A stretch of 64,000 nucleotides of DNA from Cryobacterium suzukii (GCF_004403185.1 NZ_SOHJ01000013.1:1-64000); one strand, 5' to 3'; numbered from the stretch's first letter, positions 1 to 10,881 are shown. The notes: a model not told the origin generated them from the letters alone. Numbers and translations: made by a program.

Positions 1-53
1 GTTGTTCATGATTCAACCCAACACCCGACCACCGACATTCCCGAGGAAAAATC

Positions 54-413
54 ATGCTTATAAGCGCTAAATCGCCAAAACCCACCAAAAAATACCCAAA
101 AAAATGTTTCCTCTGGCATATCGATCGTCGACCAGGGCTGCTCTTTCTCGAGTTCTTTCTCGGCATCTCAATCTTTCTTCCGCCAAAGTTCCGGCTCGTG
201 CTGCTTTCTCTCGGCATAACCTTTCACTTGGGAATCGCGATCACGATGGGGCTCGTGAGCTTCGCGTTCGCTATGTGGGCGGCACTTCTTTTGTCGCTCT
301 GGCCCAGTGGCAATTTGATCGGACTCATCACAGCGTTGATCCGCCTGCGGCTGAACAAGCGACTCGCGGCGCGGCCTAACTTCGTTCTTGCGAGCGACGA
401 ACCGGGGCGGTAG
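54..413 (+). CDS. SdpB/HTTM-like membrane protein C-terminal part (short gene or remnant)
   Basis: The 119-aa product has a basic N-terminus (KSPKPTKKYPKK) followed by hydrophobic segments at about residues 28-45, 46-63 and 65-85. The pattern LEFFLGISIFLPP...GITFHLGIAITMGLVSFAFAM resembles the last membrane segments of SdpB/HTTM-type proteins (sporulation-delaying-protein export/maturation and vitamin-K carboxylase-like families), which are normally about 300 aa. A GAGGA box at 43-47 is well placed for the ATG, but an in-frame TGA at 9-11 blocks any longer upstream reading. In another frame an open reading from the window edge stops at 61-63, overlapping this ATG. It is either a short coupled gene or the 3' fragment of a broken sdpB. 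Family assignment is from the pattern only. Confidence 0.45.
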   Translation: MLISAKSPKPTKKYPKKCFLWHIDRRPGLLFLEFFLGISIFLPPKFRLVLLSLGITFHLGIAITMGLVSFAFAMWAALLLSLWPSGNLIGLITALIRLRLNKRLAARPNFVLASDEPGR

Positions 414-450
414 ATGTCGGTCTCTGTCGCATTCTGGATAGGAGATGCAT

Positions 451-463
451 TGTTATAGTAACA
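451..463. promoter_or_regulatory. Putative GntR/YtrA operator overlapping a -10 box
   Basis: TGTTA-TAG-TAACA is a perfect 5-bp inverted repeat with a 3-nt spacer. TATAGT (454-459) inside it reads as a -10 box and lies 12 nt before the ATG at 472, so the mRNA would be leaderless or nearly so. YtrA-type GntR repressors bind short palindromes of this kind. Autorepression of the gene pair that follows is inferred. Confidence 0.5.
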
Positions 464-471
464 TTGCAGGC

Positions 472-819
472 ATGTTGGTCCGCATTGATCATGGCTCAGA
501 GGTTCCCCTCGGCAAGCAAATAGCCGTCCAAATTCGTTCGGGGATTGCCGAGGGCAGTGTGCAAATCGGTGAGCGACTACCACCAGCGCGCGAATTGGCG
601 CAGGCATTGGGGGTCAATATGCACACGGTCTTGCGAGCCTACGGTCGACTCCGTGAAGAAGGAATCGTCGAGATGCGGCAAGGGCGTGGCGCCTGGGTTC
701 GAGCTCGGACGTCACCGGAACACGCACACCTGACTCGGCTGGCTGAAAAAATCCTGGCCGAAGCATATGAATTGGGTCTGACTCGTGCAGACGTGATCCG
801 TCTAATGGAAAGGATTTAA
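472..819 (+). CDS. GntR family (YtrA subfamily) transcriptional regulator
   Basis: The protein is 115 aa from this start: a winged helix-turn-helix (about residues 10-75; GKQIAVQIRSGIAEG, LPPARELAQALGVNMHTVLRAY, VEMRQGRGAWV) followed by a short helical tail (AEKILAEAYELGLTRADVIRLM). That is typical of YtrA-type GntR regulators, which lack the large effector domain of FadR/HutC members. An in-frame ATG at 445 would give nine more residues, but AGGAG abuts it with no spacing, and the palindrome and -10 lie between the two ATGs, so 472 is preferred. The stop is 2 nt before the next ATG. It probably represses itself and the DUF1648 protein. Its inducer is unknown. Confidence 0.82.
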   Translation: MLVRIDHGSEVPLGKQIAVQIRSGIAEGSVQIGERLPPARELAQALGVNMHTVLRAYGRLREEGIVEMRQGRGAWVRARTSPEHAHLTRLAEKILAEAYELGLTRADVIRLMERI

Positions 820-821
820 TC

Positions 822-1796
822 ATGGCTGCAACACTCGGGGGCGTGCGCAGGGTTCGCACCGTCACAGCAGGGGTCCTCACCCTGATGCCATTTGTCGCCA
901 TCGTTGCGACATGGCTATTGTGGCGCGGCAGCCTGCCGGAGGCTCTTCCCACCCAGTGGTCTGGCGACACAATTGCCACCACCCAACCGACGTTCGTTCT
1001 CCTTGGTATCACTGCCGTCACGGCAGTTGTTACCGGCGCATTTGGTCTCACCTCGGGCCTCACGCGCACAGCGCATTTCACGCCGCGTCTGCCTCTTCTC
1101 GTCACGGGGATCGTTGGAAGTCTCTGCTTCATCATGTGGACGACCAGTGCGGCGTTGGGCGCGGCAGCCGCATCGCAGCCGGTTCTGGAGAACTTGGGTG
1201 TTGTGATTTGGGGCGCGATCACTTTTGGGTTCTTGCCCGCCATAATTGCTGGCAAGCCAGCGCGGCCGGATGCGGAAGGGCAGCCTGACCCCCTGGTGTT
1301 GTCGCCGACACAGACCGCTGCCTGGAGCCACACAATGACTGTGCCTGCTTTCGCTTGGACCGCCGTGGGGATTTTTGCTGTAGGTACCGTTTCGTTGTGG
1401 GTCCCGCTGGCCTCACCGAACCCAGGTGTGGCAATTGTCAGCTCTGCCGTTGTTCTGGCTGTGGTCGTGCTCCTCATGGTGGCCATGAGTAGGGTCAGAA
1501 TCACAGCAGACGGCCGCGGCCTTCGCATGCGCTCTCAGCTTCTTCCTTTTGTCGCAAAGTCCATTCGACTATCGCAAATTAAAAAGGTCCGTACGGAAGC
1601 TGTCAATCCAGGTGCATGGGGAGGGTGGGGCTACCGAGTCCTGCCAGGCCGCTCGGCGGTAGTGCTCCGGGCGGGCGAGGGCGTCGTGCTCACGCTCAAT
1701 AACGGCAAAGAGTTCGCCGTCACGGTCGATGATTCCTCGAATCTTGCCTCCGTCCTGGGCGGACTGTCGGCGACACCCGTTGAAGAAAATGAGTAG
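822..1796 (+). CDS. DUF1648-domain multi-pass membrane protein
   Basis: This 324-aa protein carries an N-terminal DUF1648-like region (about residues 15-60; PEALPTQWSGD matches the family's P-x-x-W-G core) and further membrane segments near residues 15-33, 60-80, 95-115, 125-142, 170-195 and 205-225. After these comes a cytoplasmic C-terminal domain of about 100 residues rich in beta-strand patterns, resembling a PH-like fold. An AAAGGA ribosome site precedes the ATG, and the gene starts 2 nt after the GntR regulator stops. Such regulator/membrane-protein pairs are common in actinobacteria and are thought to respond to envelope stress or antibiotics. That role is inferred; no enzymatic motif is visible. 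Confidence 0.7.
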   Translation: MAATLGGVRRVRTVTAGVLTLMPFVAIVATWLLWRGSLPEALPTQWSGDTIATTQPTFVLLGITAVTAVVTGAFGLTSGLTRTAHFTPRLPLLVTGIVGSLCFIMWTTSAALGAAAASQPVLENLGVVIWGAITFGFLPAIIAGKPARPDAEGQPDPLVLSPTQTAAWSHTMTVPAFAWTAVGIFAVGTVSLWVPLASPNPGVAIVSSAVVLAVVVLLMVAMSRVRITADGRGLRMRSQLLPFVAKSIRLSQIKKVRTEAVNPGAWGGWGYRVLPGRSAVVLRAGEGVVLTLNNGKEFAVTVDDSSNLASVLGGLSATPVEENE

Positions 1797-1853
1797 CTAG
1801 CTTATCGAGTAATCACCCCTTTTCCGAGTTCGGAATAATGTGTGTATATTGTT

Positions 1854-1882
1854 TATCGATAGATTTACACCGATAATCGATA
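1854..1882. promoter_or_regulatory. Repeated ATCGAT operator-like boxes upstream of the DUF2975/XRE genes
   Basis: TATCGATA, a perfect palindrome, lies at 1854-1861. A second ATCGAT core lies at 1876-1881 within TAATCGATAG, so the centres are 20-22 bp apart, about two helical turns. TATATT at 1845-1850 could be a -10 box. The boxes end 9 nt before the ATG at 1891. Binding by the XRE protein encoded downstream is inferred. Confidence 0.45.
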
Positions 1883-1890
1883 GGATTAGC

Positions 1891-2367
1891 ATGCATCGCA
1901 CGGCGATCATCACCTTGAAAACACTCATCCTCGCGCTGATCGCGTTGCTTTTAGCGTGCCAGGTCTTCGTGATTCCCGCGGTCGCGCAGCAGATGGTCGA
2001 AAAGTCCCCGCAGCTGGGCTATCTCCAGGTACCCGGGATCGTGGTCACCGTCGGGTTCCTGCTCTGCGTGCAGGTCGCACTCGCCTGCGTCTGGCGGCTG
2101 CTCTCGTTGGTGCGGGCATCCATCATTTTTAGAGAAAACGCGTTCAGGTACGTCAACATCATCCTCGGCATAGTCGCCCTGGCGACCCTCCTCATCCTCG
2201 GATCGTTTATCACCCTGGCCGTTGCTGGTGTTGCCTCACCTTCGGTCATCATGCTGTGCTCGCTCGGAATAGTCGTCGGTTCGGGCCTTGCCTTGATGAT
2301 CGTTGTGATGCGAGGGCTCTTGCGCAAGGCCTCGCAACTCGAACGCGACCTCGCGGAAGTGGTCTGA
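1891..2367 (+). CDS. DUF2975 family membrane protein
   Basis: The 158-aa protein has four hydrophobic segments (about residues 5-30, 45-72, 85-112, 118-143) and the arrangement of DUF2975 proteins: MHRTAIITLKTLILALIALLLACQ, then LSLVRASIIFRENAFRYVNIILGIV, then a short C-terminal amphipathic tail. The open frame extends up to 1840, but ATG 1891 has an upstream AGGA and matches the usual family start. The last base of its stop codon is the first base of the next gene's ATG (TGATG), the usual tight pairing of DUF2975 with a small Cro/CI-type regulator. The function is unknown; membrane-linked control of the XRE partner is a hypothesis. Confidence 0.75.
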   Translation: MHRTAIITLKTLILALIALLLACQVFVIPAVAQQMVEKSPQLGYLQVPGIVVTVGFLLCVQVALACVWRLLSLVRASIIFRENAFRYVNIILGIVALATLLILGSFITLAVAGVASPSVIMLCSLGIVVGSGLALMIVVMRGLLRKASQLERDLAEVV

Positions 2368-2615
2368 TGCCCATCGTGATCAACCTCGACGTCGAACTCG
2401 CCAAGAAGAAGATGTCGGTCGCCGACTTCGCTGCCGCGATCGACATCACCCCGGCGAATGTGTCCGTGCTTAAGAACGGGCGGGCAAAGGCCGTGCGATT
2501 CTCAACCCTGGACGCGATCTGCCGCGTGCTCGAATGCCAGCCCGGTGACATCTTCAGGTGGGTGCCGAACGATGACGCGGATTTTGCCGCACAAGCCACG
2601 GTGACGGGCGCATGA
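2367..2615 (+). CDS. Small XRE/Cro-CI family regulator (YozG-like)
   Basis: This 82-aa helix-turn-helix protein has the YozG/HTH_26 pattern MPIVINLDVELAKKKMSV, then FAAAIDITPANVSVLKNGRAKAVRFSTLDAICRVLECQPGDIF. The recognition helix is about residues 30-45. It overlaps the DUF2975 stop by one base, and its own stop overlaps the next ATG by four bases (ATGA at 2612-2615), so the three genes are probably co-translated. It is the likely ligand for the ATCGAT boxes upstream of the operon. A homologous C-terminal piece (DDAICRVLHCQPGD) is found fused to a folD fragment near 31300. Confidence 0.85.
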   Translation: MPIVINLDVELAKKKMSVADFAAAIDITPANVSVLKNGRAKAVRFSTLDAICRVLECQPGDIFRWVPNDDADFAAQATVTGA

Positions 2616-5600
2616 GCATGCAGCCAATGTTGCAACCGTGGAACGATGTTGCGATGAGCCACCTTCTCGACCGGAGGTCGTGCCCGGTCTGCGGGGTCGC
2701 CGCGCTGCCCGATGAACACTGCCGCAACTGCGGTGCCGCGCTCGTGGGCATTCTGGCTGCCCAACTCTGGGAAGCCTCCGAGGCAGCAGCCGAGGCGCTC
2801 GTTGCTCGACAGGAAGCACTCGTCCGGGTGTCGCGCCCGTCTACAAGAACCGAGGTCGAAGCCGGCGCCGGGCCTGTGCCGCCGAAATCGGCATCGACAG
2901 TTGCACCGAGGCCAAAGCGGATGCGCGGGCGCCCCGACATAAGCGCAAGTGCGGCGACCACAGCTGCTGCGCGGTCAAGCGCGACCGTTCAGTCGGTGTT
3001 GGCTGTTGCGGGCGCTGGATTGTTTGCGGTCTCCGCGGTCGTCTTCACCTTCTTCAACCCCGACCTCACCGATCACACCCTGCGCAGCGTGATCGTCGGG
3101 CTGATCACCATCCTCTTTCTTAGCGGCGCCTGGCTTCTGGCCCGCCACCAGTTGCAATTGTCGGCGGAGGCAGTAGGTTGCCTCGGGATGGTCTTCATTG
3201 CCCTCGACGTCTTTGCTGTCTCGCAACTGTCGCAGCCCGGGGCCGGCCCCTGGGTGCTCGCCGCCACCGGAACAATCGTCAGCTGCGGCGTCATGGTCTT
3301 CGCCTCGACGCGCGCGCGCATTCGCGGCTGGCTGTGGATCTCGCTCGCGGGTCTCACTGTCGCTCCCGCGATGCTGGGCTACGCGGGGGGAACCACACTG
3401 TCGGCGACCCTGGGGCACCTTGGAGTGGCGTTCGTCGCGCTCGGGCTGATCGGGACGACACCCGCTCTCGCGCACCGGTTTGATGGGCGCCTCCGGCCGG
3501 AGCGGATGACACTTGCGACGATTCAGATCGTCGCGGCCGGCATCGTGCTTGCCCAGATAGGGTTCATCGAGTTCACCACCACGACCCAGTACTGGCTGAC
3601 GATCACCGCAGTGTTGGCCGCCGTCGCAGCGCTCGCCCTACTTGCGACCCGGCAGATCGCCCGGACCTTCTGGAGCGCCACCACCGGCGCTACCGCGATG
3701 GCCGCCGCTGTCAGCTTCCCGTTCGCACTCGACCTCTGGGCCAACGGTGCGGGCGTGTGGTACTTGACCGTCGCCCCGGCAGCGGGGGCCGCCGCACTGC
3801 TCGTGTTTCAGGCACTTGCCCCGAGAGCGCGTGCCCTCGGGCGGCGAGCCTTCCTGGGGGGTGCATTTGCGTTGGCCGGTGTGAGCGTGCTCTCGCCTGT
3901 TTTCCTAGCTGTGCTCATCGGGGCCGTAACGGTGCTCACTTCTGCCAGCGGCTCAGACAGCGGTGCGAGTGACGTACTGCCTCCGCATGGGGTTCTCGCT
4001 GTTGTGCTCGGCCTTGGCGCCATGTCCGGAGGGGTCGGCGCTTTCTCGGTACTAGCGCGGCGCCCGAGCGCAACGAGAACGGATGCCGCTTCCCCCAAGC
4101 TGGCAGCGTGGACCGGCTCGATTGCGATCTGGCTCGCCGCCCTCGCTGGGCTGGCCCTTGCTTGTCTGCCCGTCTTGCCCCTGGGGTCGCGAATCGCGAT
4201 CGCCCTGAGCCTGGCCGTGACAACGAGCCTTGTGCTCGTTGCTGTTCCGCGCATCAGGGGCGCCTCCCTCAGGATGCGATTGCCACTCGTTTTGGGCACC
4301 CATTTCGCAGTGTTGCTGGCTACTGTTTGCTCCCTGGCCGACGGTACTGTGACCGTCTGGGCTGGCATCGCGATCATCGCGACCATCGCCGTCATCGCGA
4401 AAACTGTACCGACCAAGACGCGGTTTCTGCATGTCGGAGCGGGTTACGCCTACGCACTGTTCATCTTCGCGCTGGCACTGAACCAAGTGGGCGTCGGCAC
4501 CATTGCGTTACTTTGCCTCACCACATCGCTCGGGTCGATCGGTGCGATCGCCGCAACCTTCCTTCGACGGGTGGCACCTCCGGCGTGGTACGCGATTCTG
4601 GTCGTGACGTCGGTGCCGTTCATGATTGGGGTTGTGCAGGTGCTCTTCGAGCGCAGCGGCTGGACGGCGCTCTCGACCACGCTCATCTTTTTGCTGGCGC
4701 TCACCCTCCTCAATACGCGGCGTGCGGGCCTAGGCATCGTGCTCCGCTTTATCGCTGCCAGCCTCCTCGTTCCGTCACTGGCCGTCGTGGTGATCTGCCT
4801 CGGCGCGCAGGTGCTCCTCGGCAGCGCGTCTCCGGTGACCCTGCCGGTGATCGCCGCTCTTGTCGCCATCGTTCTCCCCAGCACCGGCTTGATCGGCCGG
4901 GTGCTGGGCAGGCGGGGGATTGGGACTCGAGATGCGACGGCTGCCCGAATCGCGATTGAAGCCTCCACACTGCTCACCGCAGCGATCGCTGTCGTGCTGG
5001 CGCTCGTGCGCGTGGCCGCAGGATTACCGACCACCTTCATCGTGCTGGTCGTCCTCGGGCTCGGCGCCGCAGCCACGGCCTTCTGGGGAAGACGTCGCTA
5101 CGGGTGGTGGGTCGCCGCCGCCTCATTCACCGGCGCGCTGTGGTGCCTCTGGGCCCTGGCCGGAATCAGCGTGCTCGAACCATACTTGCTTCCACCGAGC
5201 CTGGCCGCCGTGATCATCGGAATGATCCTCGCCGCACGCGGTTTTCGCACCGTATCGCTCTACGCGACGGGCCTGGTCGTGGCCGTCGCACCGGTCCTGG
5301 TGGTTCTGGCGGTGTCCGGCACGGCAGCTGCCGCGTTGTCCCCGTGGCGTGGCTACAGCCTCGTCGCCGCGGGCTGGCTCCTACTTGGTCTCGGCGTGTT
5401 GCTCGGTCGCGGCTCTACGGCGCGTGGCGAATTACTCCGCGTCCTGCAGATACCGACCCTCGGTGTCGCGATAGCCGCCGGGGTGGCCGGTGCGATCCAG
5501 GGTGTGAGATTCGGCCTCGGCACCGACGCGATCACCACCGGAGGGGTACCACTCGTTCTGATCTGCTTCGGAATCGGCCTGGCGGGCGCGCTGCCGGCTG

Positions 5601-6397
5601 CCCTTGGGGCGCGCGCCATCCGCTCGATTGTGTCGGAGGACTCATCGCTCGCCCGCACTCGCTGGTTGTATGCGCCCTCCGCCGTCTACGTCGCCGTCGC
5701 CACCTGGACGGCGATCGAGCGCGATTGGTTCACGATCTGGGCAATGTGGGCACTCATGCTCGGGTACCTCGTCGTCATGATCGTCATCGCCTGGCGGCTG
5801 CGCACCCACCCAACGAGCCTGCCACCAGCGTGGTTCATCTTTGCCCTCGCTTTCGTCACGTCAATCGTGGCGTGGAGTCCCCGAGATCTGCGTGTCGAGT
5901 GGTTCTCCTTGCCCCTGGGCATCTTCCTGATTGGGGCTGGCGCCGTGATCCTCGGGGGTACGCGAGGGCATGCCGCGCGCGTGCATTCAGATAGTGGCCG
6001 CCGGCGTGACGGCACCGTCAACAGCTGGCCGGCAGGTTGGATCGGCTCGTGGCCCGTGCTCGCCCCGGGGATCGTGACCCTGCTGTTGGCGTCGGTCCTG
6101 GCCACCTTTACCGACCCACAGACCTGGCGGGCGATTCTCGTGATCATCATCGCGCTCGTCTGTATCTTGATCGGGTCGAGTCTCAAGCTCGCAGCGCCGT
6201 TTCTAGTCGGCATTGTCGTGCTTCCCCTCGAGAACGTTCTCGTGTTCCTGGTGCAGATCGGCCGGGGGATAGAGTCGATGCCGTGGTGGATCACCCTGGC
6301 TGTCGTCGGTGCCGTGCTGCTGATTATCGCCGTCACCTATGAGCGACGAGCAGGTGAGGACAATAGCATCACTGATCGGTTGCGAGATTTGCGCTAG
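2612..6397 (+). CDS. Giant polytopic membrane protein with N-terminal zinc ribbon (SCO7613-type)
   Basis: The 1261-aa protein opens with a zinc-ribbon motif (C24-x2-C27 and C37-x2-C40) and a linker rich in Ala, Pro and Arg. From about residue 130 to the end it is almost entirely hydrophobic helices, several dozen in all, ending in a charged tail (ERRAGEDNSITDRLRDLR). This matches the actinobacterial membrane proteins named after the SCO7613 C-terminal domain, whose role is unknown. It is translationally coupled (ATGA) to the XRE regulator, suggesting it belongs to the same regulated unit as DUF2975. No transporter signature or catalytic motif is visible. Confidence 0.7.
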   Translation: MSMQPMLQPWNDVAMSHLLDRRSCPVCGVAALPDEHCRNCGAALVGILAAQLWEASEAAAEALVARQEALVRVSRPSTRTEVEAGAGPVPPKSASTVAPRPKRMRGRPDISASAATTAAARSSATVQSVLAVAGAGLFAVSAVVFTFFNPDLTDHTLRSVIVGLITILFLSGAWLLARHQLQLSAEAVGCLGMVFIALDVFAVSQLSQPGAGPWVLAATGTIVSCGVMVFASTRARIRGWLWISLAGLTVAPAMLGYAGGTTLSATLGHLGVAFVALGLIGTTPALAHRFDGRLRPERMTLATIQIVAAGIVLAQIGFIEFTTTTQYWLTITAVLAAVAALALLATRQIARTFWSATTGATAMAAAVSFPFALDLWANGAGVWYLTVAPAAGAAALLVFQALAPRARALGRRAFLGGAFALAGVSVLSPVFLAVLIGAVTVLTSASGSDSGASDVLPPHGVLAVVLGLGAMSGGVGAFSVLARRPSATRTDAASPKLAAWTGSIAIWLAALAGLALACLPVLPLGSRIAIALSLAVTTSLVLVAVPRIRGASLRMRLPLVLGTHFAVLLATVCSLADGTVTVWAGIAIIATIAVIAKTVPTKTRFLHVGAGYAYALFIFALALNQVGVGTIALLCLTTSLGSIGAIAATFLRRVAPPAWYAILVVTSVPFMIGVVQVLFERSGWTALSTTLIFLLALTLLNTRRAGLGIVLRFIAASLLVPSLAVVVICLGAQVLLGSASPVTLPVIAALVAIVLPSTGLIGRVLGRRGIGTRDATAARIAIEASTLLTAAIAVVLALVRVAAGLPTTFIVLVVLGLGAAATAFWGRRRYGWWVAAASFTGALWCLWALAGISVLEPYLLPPSLAAVIIGMILAARGFRTVSLYATGLVVAVAPVLVVLAVSGTAAAALSPWRGYSLVAAGWLLLGLGVLLGRGSTARGELLRVLQIPTLGVAIAAGVAGAIQGVRFGLGTDAITTGGVPLVLICFGIGLAGALPAALGARAIRSIVSEDSSLARTRWLYAPSAVYVAVATWTAIERDWFTIWAMWALMLGYLVVMIVIAWRLRTHPTSLPPAWFIFALAFVTSIVAWSPRDLRVEWFSLPLGIFLIGAGAVILGGTRGHAARVHSDSGRRRDGTVNSWPAGWIGSWPVLAPGIVTLLLASVLATFTDPQTWRAILVIIIALVCILIGSSLKLAAPFLVGIVVLPLENVLVFLVQIGRGIESMPWWITLAVVGAVLLIIAVTYERRAGEDNSITDRLRDLR

Positions 6398-6428
6398 AGC
6401 ACGTGGTCGCAACCGTGCCAAACGGTGC

Positions 6429-6434
6429 TAGCCT
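6429..6434 (+). promoter_or_regulatory. -10 box of the leuA leader transcript
   Basis: TAGCCT ends 7 nt before the GTG of the leader peptide, so transcription would start at or next to that GTG (leaderless). No good -35 is seen. Confidence 0.45.
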
Positions 6435-6441
6435 AAAAAAC

Positions 6442-6469
6442 GTGTTGAACGGTGCGCTCCTCCTTAGCT

Positions 6470-6486
<17 letters not shown>
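6442..6486 (+). CDS. leuA leader peptide
   Basis: GTG-initiated 14-residue peptide MLNGALLLSCRDES with three consecutive leucine codons (CTC CTC CTT), overlapping the 5' arm of the downstream hairpin. Leucine-rich leader peptides controlling leuA by attenuation are established in actinobacteria. Ribosome stalling at the Leu codons when Leu-tRNA is scarce would change folding of the leader RNA. It is too short for standard gene prediction. The peptide itself probably has no other role. Confidence 0.85.
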
Positions 6487-8316
<1,830 letters not shown>

Positions 8317-8341
8317 CACCGCAGCATCCGTTTTCGCTAAG

Positions 8342-8380
8342 ACGAAAGCCCAGTCCCGTCAGGCGAGTCTGGGCTTTCGT
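8342..8380. terminator. Bidirectional terminator between leuA and the convergent gene
   Basis: ACGAAAGCCCAG (8342-8353) pairs perfectly with CTGGGCTTTCGT (8369-8380), a 12-bp stem with a 15-nt loop. The AAAG/CTTT edges make it usable from both strands, and it lies between two convergent genes. Confidence 0.8.
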
Positions 8381-8413
8381 TGCACCATCCAGGTGCGGTC
8401 GGTGAGCCGGTGA

Positions 8414-9091
8414 TCAGGCCAGCGCAGGCAAATACACCGTTCGGTTCAGGTGGCGCGTTCCCAGCAGCACTCTGCAATCGTTGATCGCGTGATCGAGCAG
8501 GGCATACAACCGGGCGTCCGGGTCGCTGATACAGGCTTCTCCGATACCCTGCACGGCGACGCGAATGATCGTGTCGGCGGTACGCGGTGTGAACTTGGTG
8601 TGCGACCACGAATGCACACTGCCGATGAAGCCGCGCGCCCAGCGCTCGGCATCGGGCGCTTCATCGAGGGCGGCCCGAATGAGGGGGCGCACCCGCTCGG
8701 CCAGCGCCGGATCAAGAATGGATGCCGTGCGCTCGCAGGTAAGCACGCCCACCGCGAGCGCGCGCTGGCGTTCCAGGCTGGCCACAGGAAGCGCTTCGCA
8801 GCTGGCCCGCAGCGCGATCACGACTTCGATCCGCTTGTCGGAACCGGTCAGGCCGATAACCGACGGAATCAGCAGTGCGAGCCGCGACCTGGCGTCGTCT
8901 GAACTGCAATCGTTGACCATTCGAGCCAGTGAGGCGAGCTCCGGGTGGGTGCATGTGGGGTGGTCGCTCCAAGACTCGCCAGCGAGGTAGGAGGCGAATT
9001 CCATGAAGCAGCCCCCGCTTTTGGGAGTGCGGTGTTTGCCACGCGAGAGCACGGGCATAATGTCGGGCAGACTGCCCTGGACTGGTTTCAT
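8414..9091 (-). CDS. Conserved actinobacterial protein of unknown function
   Basis: The 225-aa protein has a strongly patterned N-terminus (MPVLSRGKHRTPKSGGCFMEFASYL, then SWSDHPTCTHPELASLARMVND, then LLIPSVIGLTG), followed by a mostly helical region. It looks soluble and lacks a signal peptide. The open frame extends up to 9190, but GGAGG on the minus strand lies 6 nt before ATG 9091, which therefore decides the start. The C/H-rich block (GGCFMEFAS, HPTCTHP) could bind metal. Similar proteins occur in this position in many actinobacteria as I remember them; no function is assigned. Confidence 0.7.
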   Translation of the reverse strand: MKPVQGSLPDIMPVLSRGKHRTPKSGGCFMEFASYLAGESWSDHPTCTHPELASLARMVNDCSSDDARSRLALLIPSVIGLTGSDKRIEVVIALRASCEALPVASLERQRALAVGVLTCERTASILDPALAERVRPLIRAALDEAPDAERWARGFIGSVHSWSHTKFTPRTADTIIRVAVQGIGEACISDPDARLYALLDHAINDCRVLLGTRHLNRTVYLPALA

Positions 9092-9259
9092 GAAAACCTC
9101 CATACCACGGGGACTATGTGCCCTTAAGTCTCCCCCCGTCCGGTGCGAAAGACCAGAGCCAGCAGCGACTAGTGACAAAAAATCAGTCAAGCGCGGCAGT
9201 CGTTCTGCGGGTACCCGCGCCGTGGCCGCACTCCCAGCGGCAGAGTGGGATAATTATCT

Positions 9260-10000
9260 GTGCCTGTCTACCGAGATGAAGCCGTCGTGCTGCGCACCCA
9301 CAAGCTGGGTGAAGCCGACCGGATCGTCACCATGCTCACGCGGCAACACGGCAAGGTGCGCGCAGTCGCCAAGGGTGTGCGGCGAACCGGCTCCAAATTC
9401 GGAGCCAGGCTTGAGCCGTTCATGGTCGCCGACGTGCAGCTCTATGAGGGCCGCAGCCTCGATATCATCACCCAGGCGGAGTCGCTCGGCTCATACGGCG
9501 CCCTGATCACCGCCGATTACGGCAGCTACACTGCCGCAAGCGTGATGGTTGAGACCGCCGACAAACTCACCGAATCCGAGGGGTCGCTGCAGCAATACCT
9601 GCTGCTCGTCGGCGCGCTGCGATCACTGTCCCGACAGGAACACGGTTCCCACCTCACCCTCAACTCCTACCTGCTGCGTGCCGTGTCAATGGCTGGTTGG
9701 GCGCCGAGCTTTCAGGACTGCGCCCGGTGCGGCGCGCTCGGCGAGCTCAGCGCGGGCGGTCAACACAGCGCCATGGTCGTGCAGATGGGCGGCATTGTGT
9801 GCGACGAGTGCGCCGCACCCGGATCGCCCCGGCTCGATGCGGCAACCATCGATCTGCTCAGTGCGCTACTGACCGGCGATTGGGTGCACGCCGCCGAGTC
9901 GCCCGAACGCACCCAGAGCCAGGCGGCTGGCGTCGTCGCCGCCTACACCCAGTGGCACCTGGGCCGCGGGCTTCGCTCGCTGGAACACATCGCTCGATGA
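9260..10000 (+). CDS. recO: DNA repair protein RecO
   Basis: RecO works with RecF and RecR to load RecA at gaps. The 246-aa protein has the N-terminal OB fold (about residues 1-80; [25 protein letters not shown] is typical), a helical middle, and a zinc finger with C154/C157 and C181/C184. The start is GTG with GATAAT five nt upstream and no Shine-Dalgarno sequence, consistent with a leaderless mRNA. Its stop overlaps the uppS start (ATGA at 9997-10000). Confidence 0.95.
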   Translation: MPVYRDEAVVLRTHKLGEADRIVTMLTRQHGKVRAVAKGVRRTGSKFGARLEPFMVADVQLYEGRSLDIITQAESLGSYGALITADYGSYTAASVMVETADKLTESEGSLQQYLLLVGALRSLSRQEHGSHLTLNSYLLRAVSMAGWAPSFQDCARCGALGELSAGGQHSAMVVQMGGIVCDECAAPGSPRLDAATIDLLSALLTGDWVHAAESPERTQSQAAGVVAAYTQWHLGRGLRSLEHIAR

Positions 10001-10830
10001 TGGCGAGTCTGTTCGGTCTGAAAGGTTCGGCGCACGCGCCGTTTACCCACCGCGACGCCGCTCCGTTCAAACCGCTCGACTGGACCGGCCTGTACCCGCC
10101 CGAACTACCCCGCAAGGTTGTGCCGGAACATGTTGCCGTGGTCATGGACGGCAACGGACGTTGGGCCAACGGGCAGGGCCTGACCCGAATTGAGGGCCAC
10201 AAGGCCGGCGAGGCCGCTCTGCTCGACGTCGTCGCTGGTGCCATCCAGATTGGCGTCAAACAGCTCAGTGTGTACGCCTTCTCCACCGAAAACTGGAAGC
10301 GTTCGCCCGAGGAGGTGCGTTTTCTCATGGGCTTCAACCGTGACGTGCTGCACCGCCGCCGCGATCAACTCAACGAGTGGGGCGTGCGCATCAAGTGGGC
10401 CGGGCGCAAACCGAAGCTGTGGGCATCCGTTATCAACGAACTACAGTTCGCCGAGCGGCTCACCGCCGGCAACGATGTTCTCACCCTCACCATGTGCGTG
10501 AACTACGGCGGTCGCACCGAAATAACGGATGCCGTGCGCGCGCTAGCCGAGGACGTCGCCGCCGGCAGGCTGAAGCCGTCTGGTATCACCGAGAAGGCCA
10601 TCGCCAGGCAGTTGTACGTGCCAGAGCTGCCCGACGTCGACCTGTTCGTGCGCAGTTCGGGGGAGCAGCGCACGAGCAACTTTCTGCTTTGGCAGAGCGC
10701 CTACGCGGAGATGGTCTTTCTCGACACGCTGTGGCCGGATTTCACCCGGGTCGACCTCTGGCACGCGATTGAGCTCTACGCTTCACGCAACAGGCGCTAT
10801 GGCGGCGCCGTCGACACTCCAACGGCCTGA
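9997..10830 (+). CDS. uppS: Isoprenyl transferase (undecaprenyl diphosphate synthase family)
   Basis: This cis-prenyltransferase makes the long-chain polyprenyl diphosphate carrier for cell-wall synthesis. The 277-aa sequence has the catalytic MDGNGRWA block with Asp51, the HKAG segment, and the C-terminal [18 protein letters not shown] motif that binds isopentenyl diphosphate. The start is ATG 9997, overlapping the recO stop by four bases. An in-frame ATG follows directly at 10000. The recO-uppS pair is a common actinobacterial arrangement. Chain length (C50 or C55) cannot be told from sequence alone. Confidence 0.95.
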   Translation: MMASLFGLKGSAHAPFTHRDAAPFKPLDWTGLYPPELPRKVVPEHVAVVMDGNGRWANGQGLTRIEGHKAGEAALLDVVAGAIQIGVKQLSVYAFSTENWKRSPEEVRFLMGFNRDVLHRRRDQLNEWGVRIKWAGRKPKLWASVINELQFAERLTAGNDVLTLTMCVNYGGRTEITDAVRALAEDVAAGRLKPSGITEKAIARQLYVPELPDVDLFVRSSGEQRTSNFLLWQSAYAEMVFLDTLWPDFTRVDLWHAIELYASRNRRYGGAVDTPTA

Positions 10831-10881
10831 ACACCGCCGGCTAATATTCCGAACGGGAATACACAGAGACTGGCCCCCGTT

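Noticed and set aside
614-1528. 304-codon minus-strand frame over the GntR and DUF1648 genes
   Set aside because: Spans two genes with clear families on the other strand and shows no pattern of its own.
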